A stretch of 64,000 nucleotides of DNA from Diphasiastrum complanatum (taxonomy: Eukaryota; Streptophyta; Lycopodiopsida; Lycopodiales; Lycopodiaceae), in assembly GCA_029204225.1 (NCBI GenBank), contig CM055093.1:34046525-34110524 (forward strand), written 5' to 3'. Shown piece by piece: positions 10,389-21,689 of this stretch. Under the pieces are notes generated by a model. That model was not told the DNA's origin. It did no database searches and saw only the letters and a program-made list of their open reading frames with translations. Position 1 is the first letter of the stretch. Each line of letters opens with the position of its first letter. The translations under genes were made by a program, and so were the position numbers.

Positions 10389-11772
10389 TTATGTCATTTT
10401 CAATGATATTGTACTATTTTGAAATGGCAATAGACAGAAAGTACTTACGAGTCTTCCGTAGATGTTAAATCTGAAATATATTAGTAGATTGGTTTGTAAT
10501 AGCATGAGCTTTGTTCTGATAAAATCAAGCTTCCAATATTCTTCCACCTCAACCATAGTCAAATATTCTTCATTGTAGATAATGCTTATCTCCATTCGCT
10601 TTGTGTGACCATTTAGTTCAAGGTCTTGATCCAGTGGTAGCCATGTACCTTCAATTTTCTTGTATCTCTGATAGCTAAATGTGAGACTAAGCATTTGCTT
10701 TTCGATATGATAACGAAAGATCATTGAAGACTTTTTAATCCTGCATTCTATGTCATTATTTGTTTTACTATCCCAGCCTTGATCCATGAGATCTGACAAA
10801 GTCTCATCTGATAAATCCTTGCAAACAAATAAAGTTGGTGTCCTACGAACACTTTGCACGAGAAAAAATCAACAAATATATGTAATGAGATAAACCAACT
10901 TAGGTGAACAATTTTCGAGCCTATGTTTATCTTCATAGCATTTCTAATATCAATGAGTAGCTTGCATCTCAAGGATTCAGAAACAATAGTGTCAGGAGTA
11001 GGCCACTCATCACTCTGAAAACTAGGCAATGGAATTGCTTCGAGCTTGCCAAAACCTGGTGTATATAAAGATTCATAAAAATAGATACTACAATCTGCAA
11101 GTTCCTTTGGACTTCTTCCTCTGTATTGCAGCTTTCCAACATCAGAGTGAATCACGTCCAATATTCCTGCAAGTGATTGTGCTAGCTCCCATTCACTTAT
11201 GCATGATGGATATAAATCTGAAAGAAAAAGACAATGTTTAAGCATTTAAATCATAATCTGAAGAGCATCAATAAAGAAAATCACCTATGATTGTTGTAGA
11301 GTGCATATGTTTTGATATACTTACAATTACATTTTCGATGATCATGAGGAGTGATATCATGTACTTTGATTTCTGAATGCATATGTACATGTTGTACTAA
11401 AACTTTTGATATCAATTGATCTCCCGGCGTAGTCTTAAACTCCAGAATTTTTTCTTTTTTATAAGATTTGTATGTCATTTTTTCTCTTTTCATTTGTCGA
11501 AAATTGTCCTTTGATGATGGATGCAACAACACCCATGAATTCTTCATATATTTTGATAGCTTCCAGTTATCAGCTTCATCTTTCTCATTGTAAAGAATCA
11601 CAGACTCGACTATAGATCTGGGTCTCCTTGCCATTGCTATTTTCAAAGCTTGGGCGCCAAAATTCTCTTTGATATGATACTTAATTTCAATTTTTTGTAT
11701 CACATTTAATCTAATGTGATTGCCACCATAGTCACAGTTACTGTGTATACCATATTTTAAGTAACTATACAT
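10389..11772 (-). CDS. unrecognised spliced protein gene, three exons
   Basis: Three long minus-strand frames are separated by intron-like breaks. The first (from 11772, ATG) ends near 11332 with donor GTAAGTATA. The second starts after CTTTCAG at about 11232, beginning DLYPSCISEWELAQSLAGIL and running into GSK near 10910. The third starts near 10860 with VRRTPTLFVCKDLSDETL and ends near 10389-10445. The first frame contains IKENFGAQALKIAMARRPRS and charged lysine-rich stretches; the second has a conserved-looking block YFYESLYTPGFGKLEAIPLP. The parts look like one host-type protein, but I do not recognise the family. A weak resemblance to GHKL-ATPase/SMC-hinge chromatin proteins is only a guess. 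It converges on the Ulp1-like gene, about 310 bp apart. The boundary of the second intron is uncertain. Confidence 0.45.
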
Positions 11773-12099
11773 ACTATATTTCTATAACCGTAACTAGTAT
11801 GGTTAGCAAATTTCACTATACTAACCAGCATAGTTAAGTAAATTTAACTTGAGGTATTGACGTCGGGCAGATTAGCACATGTCGAGCAGAAAGAAGAAAC
11901 CAATGGGGTAAGTCCATGCTACCCAGACACAAATTTCAAAGTTTTCTATATTGTATTTTTGTTTTTCAGTTAATTTGAACTACGTTACATAGATTTCAAA
12001 TCTGTGCATTTTGATTGAGCCCAGTGAAACTAGAGAAAAAAAATGAAAGTATCTTTACAAAGGGTCTTTTTTTATTTTGGAACTCCTCTAATGTATTGG
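11773..12099. other. spacer, nothing recognised
   Basis: AT-rich with a TAACTATACTAACCAGC-type repeat near 11790-11835 (GTAACTA, GGTTAGCA, CTAACCAGCATAG). No gene is supported. Confidence 0.4.
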
Positions 12100-12480
12100 G
12101 CTTTTTGTCACGAACTCATTTCTTTTTATTCTTCTGGTTGAATCCAGATAGATTGGCCTAAAATTGCTTCCTGAATGCCACCACTGTGGAATCATAAGGT
12201 TTCGCAACTCGTACAATGTCATCTAAAGTCTGAAGCACATTTCGCTTACATTCATTCTGATAATCTGCTGGCAAACCTAGGATAAACTGCCAGAGTGCCA
12301 ATTTCGCATCGAATGAGGGAACTTTGTTTCACAAATCCAAAAATTCTTATAAGTATGAGTCCAAACTCTGAGTACCCATTTTGCAACTAACAAATCTTTG
12401 GTAGATATCTGAGTCATCCGCAACCACAAACGACTTTCTGAAAACTCCCATGTAGCGGGTTTGGTTTGCAAGTCACGCAA
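12100..12480 (-). pseudogene. Gypsy gag fragment
   Basis: On the minus strand frames read LWLRMTQISTKDLLVAKWVL and, after a shift, FILGLPADYQNECKRNVLQT followed by LDDIVRVAKPYDS. The F.LGLP..YQ.EC.R pattern is typical of plant Gypsy capsid (gag) proteins. Frameshifts and the lack of ends mark a decayed fragment. Its orientation is opposite to the RT fragment that follows, so at least two events shaped the block. Confidence 0.55.
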
Positions 12481-12529
12481 AGACGATGGGCAAAAAATGG
12501 CTTTTTGAACACGATGTGGGAGTCATGAG

Positions 12530-13004
12530 TTCGTGGTGATGTCGTTCGGTCTAACAAATGCACCAACCAAATTTTGCATGTTGATGAACAACATCTTCCA
12601 AGACTACCAAGGTGAATTTGTTATTGTGTACATCGACGACATCTTAGTATTCACCCATAGCCTCAAAGATCACATTGAACATTTAAGGAAGGTTCTTCAA
12701 TGACTAAGGAGGAACAGCTTGTTCACGAAAAGAGAGAAATGTGAGTTTAGAGTTGAGGAAGTTGATTTCCTTGGGCACATTATAGGCTACGGACGAATTT
12801 GGATGGATCCTAATAATATCGAGCTATCTTGGACTAGCTAGCACCTAGAACTGTTCATGGCATCAAATACTTCGTAGGGCTATGCAACTTCTACATGGAC
12901 ACGGGAATGTGAAGCATCGTTCCAAGAACTTGAACGACGAATCACTCAAGAAACCATTATTGCTCTACCGGACTTTAGCATAACAATCCATACAGATGTG
13001 TCAA
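12530..13004 (+). pseudogene. Gypsy reverse transcriptase fragment
   Basis: The plus frame reads VMSFGLTNAPTKFCMLMNNI and then VIVYIDDILVFTHSLKDHIE, including the YIDD polymerase active site. It is followed by FLGHIIGYGRIWMDP and, after breaks, a trace of the RNase H start (IHTDVS). It is broken by stops and cut off at 13004, exactly where the 5' LTR of Gypsy A begins. Gypsy A therefore probably inserted into this older element. Confidence 0.8.
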
Positions 13005-13283
13005 TGTTGGAGGGTTTGCAAATATCGAGACAACCCTAACCCTGGTTAATAAATGAGTGGGATCTGGCACCCTGCATGTGTAAGTCCCAACCCGATGATC
13101 ACATAGTTAATTGATTAGTCAAAAGTTAATAAAGGGACTTTAGGCCTTTATGCGAGAATTAAATGTCGAAAGGCCTAATAGTCAAGTTAGTGAATAAAAA
13201 AGGATTTCCTCCAAATTTCAAATTTCAAATAATAAGGGAGGTGAAAAGTGGCCAATAGGATTTGAGTCCAAAGCCTTAAAACT

Positions 13284-13296
13284 CACTATATATAGT
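13284..13296 (+). promoter_or_regulatory. LTR TATA box
   Basis: ACTATATATAGTG lies inside the 5' LTR about 280 bp from its start, the usual place for the retrotransposon promoter. Confidence 0.5.
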
Positions 13297-13416
13297 GGTA
13301 CTTTGTGATTCATTTTACATGTTCATTTCAATAAAGCAAGTTGAACCTGTATCAAATTGAAATTGGATGTCCTTGCTCTTCTTTTTTTTGCTCAATCTCT
13401 CATGCTTTATTTGGAT

Positions 13417-13541
<125 letters not shown>

Positions 13542-13743
13542 TAAGCTTTACCTTTGGTGGATTAGGGTTAGTATGATCATAGTATTAGATGTTGAATCTT
13601 AAACATGTGCTTGAACTAAACTATGCTATTGCTCTCATGGGAACGAATCTCCGTGTGATAAGTTAAGATCTACTTCATCCTTTGATGCTTGTATGTGCTT
13701 GGATCTATGGTTGAAGGTGGACATAAAATACCCGTTGTAATTT

Positions 13744-13756
13744 TGGCACCGTTGCC
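13744..13756 (+). other. Gypsy A primer-binding site
   Basis: TGGCACCGTTGCC resembles TGGCGCCGTTGCC, the Asp-tRNA-type primer site of plant Athila/Tat retrotransposons, with one change. Confidence 0.6.
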
Positions 13757-15157
13757 AAGGAGCTACGCCAATTTTTTATTTTATGCATGTTTATGATCTA
13801 TGGATGGATATTAGCTTGCATTTAGGCATCTTGTCTTGGCATATTAGTGTTAAAATTGCATTTTAGGGTTAATTTTGGAGAGAATTTTGCTTGGTTGTGT
13901 CGATTTTTTGCTTGAAATCTATTTTGATTGTTGAGCAAGGAAGGCTAGACAATGACAAATCATGATTTCTAGGATACATTTGGATTTGAAGAAATCAGAG
14001 AAACCAAAAAAATCGTTCATTTTTTGCAATTTTGGTGACAAAAGGGTAAAATTTTATCAGACACTGATAACTTTCTATTCCTTTATAACCAACCTTCTCC
14101 CACTTGCGAGCAGGACCGCCTTGATGCAGTGAAGCTATAGATTGAAGGGAGAAGGTTACTTCCCAGCCATTTCTCAGAAATTGAAGAAAAATTGTCAAAA
14201 AAAGTGAAAAAACCTCTAAAATCAAAAAAATATTGAGGACCATTCTTCACTTGGTCTACTATATATAGAACTAACCCAGATCTACTTATAGCTAGGTTGT
14301 CGACGAAGGTTAATTCAAAAAATAAAAGGCTAAAGTGATTGTTCCACTAGCTGTTGGTAACTTTTTTTAGAAAGTTTCACACCTTTCTATGAGTTCTCTG
14401 AGAGAAATTTTTGCTTGAATCTTTGCCAGAGTCACAATCAAACCATCTTGTTATTTTTGGTAATCAATAAGTTGGGTGAACGTTATGTCAAGGTTATTTG
14501 TTATATTGAGCTATTTTTGTCAAAAAAATTATCATCTTTTGACCAAAAAAAAATAACAGTATCACTCTTCAACCTTCGCCGACTTGCCTGAAATTTTCAA
14601 ATTTCGTGATCCATCATTTTTTAATTTGGCGAAGGTTAGTTCCATTAGGATTGTTCAAAAGATCCATTTTAACCCTCGCCAAGTTGCAAAAATCTTATTG
14701 TTCACCAAAAGCACCTTCGCCAGTTCTACCCTAGTTTTATTTCTGTCAGATCTACCTACTGTTAGATGGGCAAATGTTAGTTTTTCCATATTTGGCAGAA
14801 ACAGCCAGTTAAATGATTCTTTACTCAAATTAGTATTGAAAGGACCTTCGTCGAGTTAATCTTCACCTAGTTAATCTTTGCCAATACTATTTTTGAGTTG
14901 ATCTATCTGATCTAGCTACTATCAAAATTGTGAAAGATTCTGTATAGATTTGGTATTAATTCTGATAAATTCTTATGTTTAGAAAATAAATCGCTTGATC
15001 ATGATTCTTTTATCTCAAATTTATAATTTGATAGTTATCAAGTGATAAAATTGATACAAGTCGGATCGGAAAATAGAATTTTATTGAAAATCTAGATCCA
15101 ATCTCATCCAAACCCATATCTGATTATTAGTTATAAGGTTTACTTCATAAAGTTTTA
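13757..15157 (+). other. Gypsy A leader with repeated ACCTTCGCC motif
   Basis: Long non-coding leader. Variants of AACCTTCGCCGAGTT, in either direction, recur near 14089, 14303, 14571, 14628, 14671, 14712 and 14843. The same motif recurs near the 3' end of the element at 35.53-35.88 kb. Confidence 0.6.
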
Positions 15158-15829
15158 TTGAAGAAGCATTCTCTAAAAATGAGTGGCTTTGGAAATCCTG
15201 ATTTTGATGGACCTCAATCTCATCATATTATTAGAAGACGGCCACGTTTAGAGTTGCCAAGGTATAATGGTTTATCAAATCCAGTTAGATTTCTTAAAAT
15301 CTTTATTGAATGTTGCGAGGTCTATGGTGAAGTTAATCCAGAGGATAAACTTAGACTAATTTCTATGACCTTGTCCAGTGCTGCTCAAGATTGCTTTTAC
15401 AATCAAGACTTGATGGAACGATCAAACTGGGAAGTAGTTAAAGCTACACTCGTTACGAGATTTAAACCTAGAAAATTCTTGGACGATCCTTTCTTACTAT
15501 TAAGTAGAATTAAAATGGGAAAGAAAGAGATGGTGCGTGATTATATAGAACAAATCAAACATCTCAGCTCTAAATGTAAACTTGATCTTTTGAATGATGA
15601 GTCTCTAATTATGTGGTTTTTGGTCGGGTTACCAAAACGAATTAGACATGAGATTAAGCATCGTGAACAATATATAACATTGCAAGAGGCGATGGATGAA
15701 GCTATTCATGAAGAAGATGAGGATTCAGATGATGAATCAAATGTGAGAATGTTCCGTACACAGCGGGGCAAACGACCACAACATTCACAACTATTGCATC
15801 CACAAACATCAATGCAACAACCGATTTGA
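15158..15829 (+). CDS. Gypsy A gag capsid domain
   Basis: A 223-residue open frame; the second Met (MSGFGNPDFDGPQ) is the likelier start. It shows the plant Gypsy capsid pattern: LPRYNGLSNPVRFLKIF, then KLRLISMTLSSAAQDCFYNQ, WEVVKATLVTRFKP, VRDYIEQIKHLSSKC and LIMWFLVGLPKRIRHEI, ending in an acidic tail. Gag forms the cytoplasmic virus-like particle. After the stop at 15829, degenerate frames continue towards the zinc knuckles at 16.46 kb. The original gag-pol frame is broken there. Confidence 0.8.
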   Translation: MKKHSLKMSGFGNPDFDGPQSHHIIRRRPRLELPRYNGLSNPVRFLKIFIECCEVYGEVNPEDKLRLISMTLSSAAQDCFYNQDLMERSNWEVVKATLVTRFKPRKFLDDPFLLLSRIKMGKKEMVRDYIEQIKHLSSKCKLDLLNDESLIMWFLVGLPKRIRHEIKHREQYITLQEAMDEAIHEEDEDSDDESNVRMFRTQRGKRPQHSQLLHPQTSMQQPI

Positions 15830-16429
15830 AAATCTTGGCCAGAAGCAGCAGTTGCAATTGGAGAAGATGCAGACATAATTCAATGTGAAGTTGAAAGCGT
15901 TGGAAGAACAACATTCTAAGATCGACAAAGCAGGAGAGAAGATGGTCAAAAAATTTCCTAACCAAGAAAATGTTTGGTGTGTAATTTGTGCTGGAAATCA
16001 CACGTACACACACCTCTACATTTATGTGGCACTGAAAATGTAGAATCAACCACCTATTATATGGGACAACCCATCTATTGATAAATGTCCAACAATGAAA
16101 AGGCATATGGTAGATACCTACTGTCATCTATGCAACTCCAATGGACACGAGAAAGCTTTTTGTTCATTCAATCCTCGAATGATTCAACAAAGGTATTCTA
16201 AGTTTGGTTATCAAGAAAGTCCTTAATGTGAAGCACCAGATGGTAAGGTCCATGGCCTTGGATTTCCACAACCATTAGCTTTACAAGCCCCTCCAGATCA
16301 ACAAGCTCCTTAAGCAAATATGATGGAGCCAGAGCCTTCAAGTGGTCACGATCATTGGAATTATAATACAGAACAAGACATTGGTCCTCCAGAACAATAT
16401 GTTATCTATGCTACTACACAACAACAATA

Positions 16430-16760
16430 GTCTAGACAATGGGCTAGATCGCCACTTGGTTGCTTTGGATGTGGAGAAAATCACAGAATTGCATAATGTC
16501 CAAATAAAGGCAAATTTAATCTCTTCTGTCAAGAATGCGGATATGGACATTGCTACAAAGATTTTCCAGCTATATCAAAACCACTGCCTGTAACAGCCCC
16601 ATTGAACATGATTATGATCAAACAAAGACCAGCAGATTGTCTTATTGAACCATCTGCACCATTTATGGTTGTCACAAGAGCTCAGAAATAGAAAGAAGTT
16701 GCTATTGAACCAACACCTGCAAAGTTTGTACCGCTTATCGATTTACCTACCGCATCAGGA
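16430..16760 (+). pseudogene. Gypsy A double zinc knuckle
   Basis: A frame with stops reads CFGCGENHRIA, a stop, CPNKGKFNLFCQECGYGHCY and KDFP, i.e. a C-x2-C-x4-H-x4-C knuckle and a second shorter cluster, then KQRPADCLIEPSAPFMVVTR. It is the nucleocapsid end of gag. The fragment at 1185-1421 is a relative. Confidence 0.6.
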
Positions 16761-16980
16761 GTCTATCAAATATGTCTTCAAATACCCTGGATTGGCTAGA
16801 ACGATTATTTCAAATCGAGACACCAAGTTCATGGGGAAGTTTTGGACATGTCTATTTCACCTAGTAGGAACCGAATTGAATTTCAACACTATCTATCACC
16901 CTCAAACTGATGGACAAACATAGCGAGTTAATCAAGAAATTGAACAATATCTACGAAATTATGGGTTTTGACATTAAGTT
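16761..16980 (+). pseudogene. integrase core fragment fused after gag
   Basis: YVFKYPGLARTIISNRDTKF, then FWTCLFHLVGTELNFNTIYH, PQTDGQT and, past a stop, RVNQEIEQYLRNY match the end of the Gypsy integrase catalytic core, including the conserved Asp of SNRD. It directly follows the zinc-knuckle region, where protease and RT should be. The join is therefore a deletion or template switch, and the piece may come from another Gypsy lineage. Confidence 0.75.
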
Positions 16981-18189
16981 GCTAAATTTTTTGCGAGTTT
17001 TGCGAGTTCCTTCTACCCATCAACAAAATTGTAGCACATGGTGAGCTACTCTTTTTATGCCACTACATAATTTTTGAAGAATAAGAATTGTGGTTTGATG
17101 CATACTTAAAACTTTGAGTATCCATCAAATTTTAAATAGGTCCATCACAAAATACTTTGTTACTCTATAAATAGAGCTTTACTTTTATTTTGAAAAAAAG
17201 TGCTGTTGAAATTGTAAAAGCTAGCATGCTGGCGTGCTAGCTTGCAAATTTTTTATTTTCAAAAAATGAAGTTTTTTTGAGAAACTTTGGAACTGATTTG
17301 ACTAGCATGCCGATGTGTTGAGTAAATTATAAAATAGAAAAGCAATTTAACAAATAGGTTAATGATTAAAGAGAATGATATAGGTGGTCAAAATATAGAA
17401 AATATTTGTTTAATTGACTTTGTGAAAGATGTGGGAGAACCTATAAGATAAAAAAAAGTCACAACTTCATGCTTTTCAAAGCTAGTCTAATATTGTGACC
17501 CTTTCTACCATTATATCAAAGAGAATCACATAAACAACAAGGGTTCATGACTTGGCGCCATTGTTTTTGCTTTACTGTAGTTGTGAATGTTACTTGAGAT
17601 GAAAGGCTACAAAAAGAAGTGAAAGAATTTGGATAAATGAGGCGAGCATAGATACATACATAGGTGTATAAACACTCTAAGGTAACACTTGCACAATAAG
17701 TGACAATATTGTTGACAATAAGTGGCCTCCTTTAAGGGTAATACCCTTTTTCTAAACTTTGTTGCAAATATAGTTATCTACTACCTTGAGAAGAACCTCA
17801 CATGAGAGGATTTTCTTGATTATTAAAAATAGCTTCTTTGATTCTTGGTCCTACTTGGTCCTATGCATTTGGCTCATGATTCATGAAAGCAAAGGCTCTT
17901 GTTGTGTGATTGACTTTTGGAATCCTCGATTGCTTTAAGATGGCCTACTTCGAATGTAAATTGTATATATGCAAATATCTATAATCGAACACAAACTTGA
18001 CAATGCTCATTGGAGACCCCATTCAAGGACCTACAATAGATGTCGAAATAAAATTGACAAGGCATCAAACTTGAGAATGGAGACCCCATGAAGAGGAGAG
18101 GAAAGGAGAGGAGTACGATTGCCAATCAATTGTGGCCAACAGAATGGAGTATGCTTTTCAACTAAAGATTTTACACTAGATACCTGTCA
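16981..18189. other. non-coding, nothing recognised
   Basis: AT-rich sequence. A locally palindromic GCTAGCATGCTGGCGTGCTA block lies at 17220-17245. No coding signal or element ends are supported. Confidence 0.4.
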
Positions 18190-18470
18190 TTCCAATGCCT
18201 CTGTCAAAGGGCGGTCGGTGCCAGGCAGGTGCCCCTCAGCTTTAAGGCCGTAGGACTTCCTGATTTTGTTTGCTCAACATTCACGAGGTCTGGTCGCCGC
18301 GTAGGGCAGGTACCTTGGTCCCCACTCTCCGGACCCACACTCCGCTGCAGATCCTCGCTCCTATGATCCATGCGCTTCTGCCAGCACCCGATTGGCTGGA
18401 TTAAAGGCTGAAGCTGGTGCAGTGGATCACCTGACATCTATACAACAGCAAAAACAGGGAACAAGGAAGA
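18190..18470. other. GC-rich island of unknown origin
   Basis: About 250 bp much richer in G+C than its surroundings, with a 77-codon minus-strand frame (18437-18204) of no recognised family. It is followed by imperfect repeats of AAGAAACGTTAG and ACAAATA-type words at 18465-18630. Perhaps an old insertion; no ends are seen. Confidence 0.3.
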
Positions 18471-21400
18471 AACGTTAGAATGATTCATGAATACAACGTC
18501 AAAAGAAATACAGGAAAGAAACATTAGCCGCGTGAATACAAAAAAAACAAATATACAAAGAAAGAAACGTTAGGAGTGAATAAGAAAAACAAATAAACAA
18601 AGAAACAAACATAATAATGAAAAAAAAGTGAGAGGGCAGGCCTACGGTCTGTCGTTGCTACTAGCGCGAGTCGAGACTGTGGATCGTAGTCACAGTGCTC
18701 TTAAAATAGTTTCAAGCCAACGGTTATAAACCACCTGTAACACTTCAATGAAAATGGTAAAACATCACAAATAGAATCTAGAATGATGAAATTGTTAACA
18801 TTCTACAAATCACCACAAGGTTTGAAATTGCTAAATGAAATGTCAATTTCAACTAATGGCGTGTATAATCTTATTTATCTTTGGCAAGCGCTGGATGAGA
18901 GCTATTACAAGATTTTCGATCCAGCCTTTCGATGAAAGAGGTCAAGTGCGTGTATAAAACCTTATAAATTGGAAAAAATTGCTAGTAACTTATCACAAGT
19001 AAATTGCGAATCTTAACAATTGGTCTGTTAGATCATATGATTTATCTGTATGGATCCATAATCCATTTACCATAATTAGGCTCTGCCGTGGTTTGCCAGG
19101 ACATGCATATCAGTCTAGATAAGGTGTCAATCAGGAGTCAGTAGATGGCATTTCGTTTTCACAGCTATGCATCCGTTCATTGTGGCCCCACCTTACACAA
19201 GACAAAAGGTCTTTGGAGCATACATGCGTAACCGCAACTGTGGAGAATCGAGATTGAATAAGATATTGGAAATCAAGATCCGTAGAAAAATTCGCTTGTC
19301 CTACTTAATCTTGTATCTTTTCAGATGGCATCTGATTCTACAAATATAGGTGTTGTGAAGGTCGTCACAAACAGGACGGAGTTTCTAATGGTTATAAGGA
19401 CGTACCTTGGCACCTTCTCGCATGACCATCGGTAGGTGGTGATATCCGCTGAGTAGATAGTTAGATAAAGTTTAAACCAATCATACCTAAGGTGCCTTAT
19501 CATAGCAGGCCACATCAATCCTACGAGCCTTGTCGGATTTGACATAATCTTCATGAGTTCCACTATCCATAACTCTGATCCATAGTCGCACTCAGTGCAC
19601 GATGTTATTCGTCACGAGTGTGAAAGCACTTCCATTATTGTACATACAGTCATGATGAACCTTATCTTGTTTAAACACTTTTGTGACTCAAGGACATTTT
19701 CTGTAATCGACAACAGTAGATCAAATTTCAAAACCATTAGGAATCTCACATCTGAGCCTAGTTCTAAGTTTCAACTTTAAAGAAATGTCATGAAAGTTGG
19801 ACATATTTCACAGAAATGAAATGCTCCATAGGAGATTGAAACTGTTTAAGCTTCCCAATATTCCAAGAATATCAAGCTTACGATACTATGCCAATTGCGC
19901 TTTGTGAAGATATTCACATACAATTAATTTTGCAAGAAACTTGCGGGTAAAATCAGATTGACAACAGCGGTTAATTGATGGTGGTTATTGATTTGATGTT
20001 ACTCAAAAGTCACTAAGAATCTCGATAAATTTTTCAAGGAGGAGATTTTTTTTGCTCTTGTTGCTCATTGATCTGTCTGACCGATTCAAGGAAAATGGTT
20101 TAGTATAAAATCAGGAAATCCTTCAAGGTTGGCAAATAGCTTGAAACTGTTGTCCTTGCTATCACTACAGATGAATAAAGACCTACTAAAGACTTATCAA
20201 TCCTTTGCTAAGATCATGAATTCTCCATTCAAGTAATACAAGTCAGGGTAGCAAGTGAATATGCTAGAATTAAGGGTGTGAATATTGAAATATGTGAATC
20301 AAAGTTATCCCAAGTTTGAGGAGAAAATATTTGAGTGTATAGAAAGTCAAAAAGTGTAGGACATAAATAAGTTCAATCACAAATAAAATGCCTTGTCAAT
20401 CTTTTATGCTGGAAAACGATTTTTTTTGGTGACCTTTCCACTAGGCTCGTCAATGGGATTTGCCTTAATTTACAACCATGTTACCTCAAGAAAGGTTAAT
20501 ATACAATCCAGGATTGATATGTAAATATTTGTGAGGCCTTCTAATATTCATTCTTGAGGTGCATTGAATCATGCAAAGATGTGAGGGTGGCATGAATTCA
20601 TACGGAAAACATCCCAGCCACTCTACTTGGCAAAATCTGCCCAGGTCTAAAATTTCCCTTAAAGTTATTGAATATTGTAGGGCAACTCGTGGTTAAAGAA
20701 AGCAACATGACTTTGCCAGAGAGAGATTCTAGACTAGAATCGCATCCATAATCAAACTTTCAAAGCTATCATAGGACACACAAAGATTCAAAATGTGCGG
20801 CCCATTGAAAATATTTGGCCATACAATGGGGGAAGCCTTGCCTTCAATTTGCCTTCACTTACTCATAGGAAAGGACTAATTTCAAAGGGCTCTTGGACGT
20901 TATGGCTTAAGCTAATAGTGTCATAGTAATTTTACGAAAAAAATTTCGATTCAAAGATAACATGTTCCTACTAATGAAAGAAAAGCCATGAGTGCTAGTT
21001 GACAAAATTTTATAGCAAATTCAATCCCAATCAATCCAGCTAAAAGTGGTGGAGGATGCACAAATCAAAGATCTAGAGCAAGAATTAAGACTAGTTACCA
21101 AAACTAGCTAATTTGGCATTTAAGTCCACAATGGCCACATAGATTTGATCAAATACAAAAAAGTAAAGTGTAGCGAACATACTAGACCTGTAATCAACTT
21201 CAGTACCTTCCAAAACATGTAATTAATGCATAAAATCACTCACATACAATAGCTATAACTCGTCACTCAAAGACAATGTTGATGGAAGTGGAAAAACTCG
21301 ATTTTTCTTCATATTTGGATGGAAATCCCATCACATCTTTATACATTTCGAGCTTAGATCTAAAATTTTAGGGCATCTCTAATCTTATCATACCCTAATC

Positions 21401-21680
21401 CTAACATCTAACCTAATAGATCATTGGATCCAAAAACAATGTACAACATGCAATTTTTATATCCTAGAATTTCTCTAGCTTATCTAAGCACATTTTGGCC
21501 TCATTTCAAAGATGCTATCACAATGTAATATGAGGAATGAAGACTTGGGAAAGCATTCTACTAATTTTTGCACGTGTGGAATCTATTTACATGGCCATCT
21601 TGCCAATTACAATGCATGTGGCCAAAAGTGATCAAGCTAGAATTGTGAAATTTCAATATTCCTCCTCACAATCTAGCTAG
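18471..21680. other. non-coding, nothing recognised
   Basis: No reading frame shows a known motif. Probably decayed repeat sequence inside Gypsy A. Confidence 0.35.
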
Positions 21681-21689
21681 ATGATAACA

